Below, one piece after another: positions 58,337 through 64,000 of a stretch of DNA of 64,000 nucleotides (positions are counted from its first letter, which is position 1; every line of letters begins with the position of its first letter). A program made the position numbers and the translations under genes. The notes under the pieces were generated by a model. The model was not told the origin of the DNA and searched no databases. It worked only from the letters and a program-made list of their open reading frames with translations. The stretch is from Euphorbia lathyris (Eukaryota > Streptophyta > Magnoliopsida > Malpighiales > Euphorbiaceae), in NCBI RefSeq assembly GCF_963576675.1, contig NC_088916.1, positions 78,261,501 through 78,325,500 of the forward strand, in the 5' to 3' direction.

Positions 58337-58994
58337 AAGGTAATAAAAGCAAGAGATGTCCTCCTACAATCTTAACATAACAATCAAAGAATTACACCAA
58401 AGTTTCCATAAAATTTTCTTCTCCCCCGAAAGACAAACCGAAGGACATCCTTCGGACATTCTTTCGGATCATCTTCATCCACATCTTCCACATTGGAATC
58501 AGCTAACACAGTCATCATCTAAGGACAAGTTTCTCTCAGGAACTGACCTAATTTTCCATCTAAAGAAATACATTTGTTTTTTAGTTTTCCATTTTGGGAT
58601 TTTTCAAAGGGCGACTTTTCTAACGGTAAACAAGGCAGCAAGATTTGAGCCTGCAGGACGCGCAAAAAACCATATAGAAAAGCAGTTTCATATTAAGAAC
58701 CACATTCAGACAAGACAGAGAACGTTGATTAAACACTACTGGGACAAAAAAAAAACGAAACGATTGGTTCAACTGACCTAGAAAATTTTGGGAAAAAAAT
58801 TATGTAATCAAATTTCGAAACTAGTTATGACAATACAATATCAGGTAGAACCTCATGCAGAGTAACCAGATGATATAGAAACTTTTTAGAAACTTGTAAA
58901 TTACATGTCAATTTAAATTTAGTGCAGGATATGTACAATACAGGTAGAAATTTATACCATGGAGAAGCACGCTATCTGAATTCTGATGCCACAT
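58337..58994. other. Region downstream of the DEAH helicase, likely includes its 3' UTR
   Basis: The bases just below 58995 would be the 3' UTR of the minus-strand helicase gene. A plus-strand frame at 58356-58781 has no recognisable domain and runs antisense to this region, so it is not called. No RNA gene or bounded repeat is seen. Confidence 0.4.
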
Positions 58995-61900
58995 TTAAGC
59001 ACGGCGTTTACTCAATCGCCAAGAATTAGGTTCATGGTATCGGTCATATAGTGGTTCAATGCGTTCTTGACGTTTGCGTTTGCTCATTTTGGTTGGATCG
59101 GCAACCTTAAAGAATCTCGGGGCCAGCTCCACGAGCCACTTGGGATCTACAACAGTTACCTCCCTCATGTACTCCTTTGTGGTCATTACCAGTTCATGGT
59201 AAATCACCCAATCTGGTTGCCTCTGAAAAAGAGCACTGCTCGGATGGATATAAACCGGCTGGTTCTCTACTAGTGTCCGATAACCCTCTTGTGGATCCTT
59301 TCTAGCCGCGTGAAAGAAGAATCCTGCTGTTATGGCTTTTCGAATCTTTGTGAAATTCTTTCCTGCACTAACCACATCCAACTTGTATCTGAAAAAATAG
59401 CATTTGTAATCCGGTTAGAATCATTGTTAACGGGAAACACACCGAAGTTCAAAACTTTAGAGACATTCAAAGTATGTATTTCTCGACAAATATAAAAGAT
59501 GGATGAAATGGTAAAGTTGAACTGGAAAGACAACCACAATTAAGCAACAACTGAGATTGGTGTAAACATTCATAAAACAAGTCATAAAATCCAATAGTAG
59601 AATTTCACAAAGGAAACGGCCTAGTAATGTCACGACATTTATATCTCAATGACTTAGTACGTAACTAAAACATTTGACAACATTCACTTTAAAATTACTT
59701 AATACGGATATTCGCAGCCCAGACACATAATGTGCTAAATATTTAGCATATAACCAATAAGTTTCTACTGCATACACCATGGGAACATTTTAACTACAGC
59801 AGTGAACAAAATTGTAAATGACGCCTAAAGGGGAAAAAGGTAGGAGACTGGAAGGCTTACAATCCAAGTCAAGTAATCGAAATAAGAAAAAATACGGATT
59901 TGGTACCTAATTGCTAGAATACAATATCAAACATGCCAATTTTTTCAAGATACTACATGATTTTTCTTTTCTGGACTTAGACCCTACATTCTGACCGAGG
60001 AAAAACAAAAGAATGATAACGCTAATATGTAAACGACAGCGTCCTGGAAAATAAATATGACAGTCCATAGGAAAAGGGAAACTAATAGCAAGGCAAAAGC
60101 ACAAGATAGTATAAGTTCAAAATCATACTTGTCCATGATTGAGAGAAGCTGTTTCCTAACATCCTGAGCTCTCCTTAAGGATCTGGACTGAACAAAATTC
60201 TCAAAACACCAAGGCCCTGAAAAGTTCTTAGCTTTCCAAGCCTCGTAAACAGCAAGTAAGGTCAAATGATCTCCCTCAGGCTGGAAAAACTTGGCCCTTT
60301 TCTGGTCTGCTTGAGCTTGCTTTTCCCTAGGCCTATAAAAAATGTTGCCAGTTTGGATCATGGCTATAATTGTCAAAATCTCATCGCTGCAACCAAGATC
60401 TACACTTGCCAACAACATCTTCGACAAGGGTGGATCCAGAGGGAATTCCGCCATTTTCCTTCCCAACTTGGTAAGAAGCCCCTCCTCATCCAGAGCTCCT
60501 AGACTGTATAGTTGTTCCATGGCAGATATAAGGGCTTGAGGTGATGGTGGATCCATAAAATCAAAAGATAACAGATCATTGATTCCCATTGCTTTCATTG
60601 TCAGTGTAGTAGTCCCTAGATTTATTCTTTGAATTTCTGGGATTGAGGTAGGAGACATCTCATTACGGTAGGCACTTTCTGTGTATAGACGATAGCACTT
60701 TCCAGGCCCAGTACGCCCAGCACGTCCAGCTCTTTGCTTGGCAGATGCTTGTGAAATTGGGGTTATAACTAGAGAATCAAGCCCTTGCTTTGGATTATAT
60801 ACATTCTGCTTAGCAAAACCAGGATCAATGACATAGTAAATCCCATCAATTGTCAAAGAAGCCTCAGCTATATTGGTTGCTACAACCACCTTCCTCTTCC
60901 CAGGAGGGGCAGGATCAAAAATTCTGGACTGCATTTCACTGGGAAGGGCACTATAAACAGGCAATATAATCAATTCAGGAACATCTTTACCCAATCCTTT
61001 CATCCTCTCATAGAGCGAGTGACAAGCAAAATCAATCTCCTCCTGACCAGTCAAGAAAAGAAGTACGTCACCTTCAGGTTCAGTCAAGTGGATTTGTAGT
61101 ACAGTGATCAAAGATGCATCCAAATAGTCACTTTCAGGCTGTTTGGTATATAATATTTCCACCGGAAAAGTTCTCCCAGGAATTGTAAATATGTTGCAAT
61201 TGAAGAAATAGCCTGAAAATTTCTCAGCATCTAGTGTGGCAGATGTGACAATAAGGCGAAGATCAGGTCTCCTCTTCACAAGCTGCTTAAGAAGCCCAAA
61301 AAGGACATCAGTGTGGATCGTCCTCTCATGAGCTTCATCGAGCATTATCACCGAATACTGAGAAAGGTTCTCATCTATCAGAATCTCCCTAAGCAGCATA
61401 CCATCAGTCATGTACTTAATCACAGTATCTGGTCCAGTACAATCCTCAAAACGTATGGCATATCCAACCTCCTCTCCTAAACGACAACCAAACTCTTCAG
61501 CAACCCTCTTGGCCACAGACATTGCTGCCACCCGACGAGGTTGAGTACATCCTATCTTGCCTCTTGTTGTATAGCCAGCCTCAGCAAGATACTGTGTTAC
61601 CTGTGTAGTCTTACCTGAACCAGTCTCTCCAATGACTACTAGAACCTGGTTATCATGGACAGCTTGGATTAACTCTTTTTTCAATTTGTATATTGGCAAG
61701 CTCTGCCTCTGCTCCTGAATGGATAGCTTCGATCTTTGGCCAAGTGTTAAGGCTTTTCCAAAAGCATCCTTCTTCCATTCAGGCATGTCATAAGCAGACA
61801 AGCCCACGCCTCTAAGCTCCTGAGCTAAATGTCTTTCACCAGTCTCAGGCATTGGGTCTTCCCAAGGACGATTAAGATCCTTTGGAATTGAATCAAGCAT

Positions 61901-63331
61901 TGTCCTCTGCTGCTGTTCTCTTACTTCTCTTCTCTCCTTTATAAGTGCAGACTGAAGAGCAGCAGCACGACTCAATGATCCCTCTGGATTCTTAAAAATC
62001 TTCACTGGTGACATATCAACAGAATATCGAGTTTGCCCCTGTAAAAATTCAGGCTCATCTTCATTTAACTCAATTTCAAGCTCTTCCTCAGCACCCTCTT
62101 CTTGATATAGCAGCCCATCTGTTTCGTCATCATACATTGGGTACTCTTTGACACTTAAAACTCCTGAAGCAATCAACTGTTTTGCCTCCCATCTCTCTGG
62201 TGAGCTCATTCTCTTTAATGGCCTTCGTGATGGAATAGTGTCATCTTCTTCCCTAATTCTTATCCCAGATAACCCCAATCTAGTCGCTGGCCCCTCCTTG
62301 GACCCTGAAGGGTTGGTCCTAAGAGTATCATCTTCATCTGATCTCTTCTGCAAAGGCAACAAATCCTTGCCAGTATTCTGATCAACATCCCTCATGGAAA
62401 GACTCAACTTCTGTCCTGAAATTGAAATGACCTTAACATAAACCTCCTGGTCTCGCTTCACAACATCCTTGGCATTACCAATCCTCCTAGTCGCCATCTG
62501 TGAAACATGAACCAAACCCTCCTTGCCCCTAATATCACTCAATTGCACAAAACAACCTGAATCCATAACTCTTGACACCCTTCCCTTATACACCTTGTAC
62601 AATTCGGGCTCACTGGAACTGGAAGTGGGGCGGCCATTCCTTCGGTCCGGTTCACTTTCACCTCCGTCCCTGTCATAATAGCCAATCTTTTCATTCTCAT
62701 TTCTCCTATCCCTGTGCCTTCCTTTGCTTCGATAATCATCACCATTATCATCATGACCATCACCATAGTTTCTATCTCTACGCCTTTCATCTCTATCAGA
62801 TCTGTCCCAGTCCCTATCCCTGTCCCTGTCCCTGTTCCTATCTCTGTCCCTGTCCCTTTCCCTGTGCCTATGCCGATCTCTATCTCTATCTCTATCTCTA
62901 CCACCCTCTTCTCTTCCCTTGTGATTACTTGCTTCCCTAGCCTCCATTTGGATTTCCTGCTCAAGCTCCTTGACTCTGTCCTTAGTATTGCCAATAGCAA
63001 GAGCTTTGTACTTGGATGCATTAGGATCCGAAGGAGGGCCGTTGTCATCATTACCGGATTCCTTGTCAGATTTAGCTTTAGGCGGAAGGATGGCATGAAT
63101 AATAGTTAGGAGTGTACGTACAAAGTAATCAGGCATCTCGGCGCCATTTTCCTTCAACTTGGAGTCAAATTCATCGACGCTATCACATTTACGACCCAAT
63201 TCGGTAATGAACTCTGCCAATACTTTGTCTCCAAACCCTAAATGAGTTTCGAGCTCCGCACAAACCTTAGATACGAGAGATAGATATTCCAGTTTCTTAA
63301 GACCATCATTATCTCGTTTTTGTGTCGTCAT
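58995..63331 (-). CDS. PRP22: Pre-mRNA-splicing DEAH-box RNA helicase (Prp22/DHX8, DEAH5 type), 2 exons
   Basis: Exons 63331-60129 and 59388-58995 flank a 740-bp GT-AG intron and encode 1198 residues. Prp22-type helicases use ATP to release spliced mRNA from the nuclear spliceosome. In order: a conserved N-terminal helical region (1-90), an Arg/Asp-rich tract (about 144-190), an S1 RNA-binding domain (about 246-315, [18 protein letters not shown]), Walker [11 protein letters not shown] (568-577), TQPRR (596-600), DEAH (665-668), SAT (697-699), [10 protein letters not shown] (758-767), NIAEASLTI (820-828), QRAGRAGR (866-873), then the HA2 and C-terminal OB-fold. Exon 2 completes that fold ([19 protein letters not shown]) and ends near a basic tail. 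All motifs are intact and the length matches the plant family. The S1 domain separates Prp22 from Prp2 and Prp16. Confidence 0.97.
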
Positions 63332-64000
63332 TCTTCAATTTTGGGTTATACAGAAAAAAACAGGTACACTCTAGATTTTAAAGTTTTCAGTCGAAAGCTA
63401 GGGCTTATGATTGCGTACCTTTCGTGAAAGTTACAAAGAGAGCTGAACATTCAAGGTCTGCAAATCCTTCTTGTTCTTTTAATCTTATCTTCTTCTTCTT
63501 CTACCTCCTCCTCCTCCGAGTAGGGTTGATGAATTCCAAAGCGTCCTAGGCGGCGTCTGAAAATTTACGGGTCGGGTTCACATACTGGTATGCACGGTCG
63601 GTGACAGCATAGATAATGCGTTCATATTCGATTAAAAACTTAATTCTGTAAAACTGAAAGTATCCGTTAGCTCTTTCAACTTAAAATATTCAGTTAGTTC
63701 TTTGAATTTGTATAAAATGTAATCAATTGATCATTCGGTTGTAAAAAAAGTAAGTTAAATAGGGAAGATGTATTACACGAGTCTTAAAAAAAACGACTAA
63801 AATCGGAATATACGGTTTTAATATTAGAGAAGACAAGTTTTATAGTTAAGCAAGTAATAACTTACATTTTAAGCATGTTTACTAAAGTTTAATTACTTAG
63901 TGATTACATAGAAGACAACATATCCAAAAACTCCTTTTTTCCCCTGACTGCGATTTTCCGAGCATTCACCATAATCTCTTATCAGATCAACGGAGCATAT
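63332..64000 (-). promoter_or_regulatory. 5' UTR and upstream region of the Prp22-like gene
   Basis: On the minus strand, a GAAGAAGAAGAAGAT-type run with GAGGAGGAGGAGG (63487-63520) precedes the start codon by about 160 bp, as in many plant leaders. CACGAAAG followed by GTACGC at about 63418 may be a 5' UTR intron donor, with an acceptor shortly before the start, but this is not certain. Beyond 63560 the sequence is AT-rich with no gene seen. Confidence 0.35.

Noticed and set aside
58356..58781. 141-codon plus-strand frame downstream of the helicase
   Set aside because: It has no recognisable domain and no splice or promoter signals; it is probably 3' UTR or intergenic sequence of the minus-strand gene.
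62539..63109. Antisense and alternate-frame open frames of 122-185 codons over the helicase N-terminus
   Set aside because: They are shadows of the Arg/Asp repeat; the repeat has no stop in several frames. The products are low-complexity.

Overview
This is a gene-poor, AT-rich stretch of nuclear DNA from a flowering plant, most likely a eudicot. The evidence is spliced genes with plant orthologues (RAD52-1/ODB-type, DMS3, a plant RRM protein, Prp22/DEAH5), an Au-type SINE, plant Helitrons, MULE/hAT/Harbinger/Stowaway MITEs, a TRIM, and L1- and RTE-type LINEs. The species cannot be named from the sequence. Gene calls and exon borders were made by reading the sequence and comparing with family knowledge; no database search was run.

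Four gene loci are supported. (1) 11839-15233, minus: four exons of a DMS3-like gene (SMC-hinge protein of RNA-directed DNA methylation). The start, the coiled-coil exon and the C-terminal exons were not found, so it looks like a remnant. (2) 20184-23209, plus: a complete four-exon RAD52-like organellar DNA-binding protein gene (187 aa). Its third intron holds an hAT MITE and a SINE fragment, and a 22-G run follows its stop codon. (3) 41359-46243, plus: a six-exon single-RRM RNA-binding protein (265 aa) with a 37-nt microexon and a MITE in the last intron. (4) 58995-63331, minus: a two-exon Prp22/DHX8-type DEAH-box splicing helicase (1198 aa).

The rest is largely transposon. 1-2160 holds a decayed LINE. 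2624-3094 is an hAT MITE. 3233-6145 is a MULE-like element containing a second fold-back element whose two arms each carry a tRNA-like Pol III promoter pair. 6703-7852 is an inverted-repeat element split by a Tourist MITE. 7888-11297 is a MULE-type MITE split by a 2.8-kb Helitron whose 5' end is reiterated about ten times. A second array of the same Helitron sequence (18632-20042) ends about 140 bp upstream of the RAD52-like start codon. 23.8-31 kb carries a SINE, MITEs, an hAT element and a 5'-truncated LINE split by a 1.46-kb solo LTR. 32.5-40.6 kb carries another LINE, an hAT element with a transposase tail, MULE MITEs and a Stowaway. 48.2-49.3 kb is an RTE-type LINE with a perfect 16-bp target duplication. 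50.0-50.8 kb is a minisatellite. 55.6-56.2 kb is a TRIM, and 57.1-58.3 kb an inverted-repeat element.

The genes do not form an operon or pathway, although DMS3 (transposon silencing), RAD52-1 (organellar recombination) and two RNA-processing factors are neighbours. I see no prokaryotic system, CRISPR array, rRNA gene or intact tRNA gene. The most unusual items are the nested transposon stack beside the broken DMS3 locus, the Pol III promoter boxes inside inverted arms, the reiterated Helitron ends, and a SINE whose tail resembles that of a LINE in the same window.
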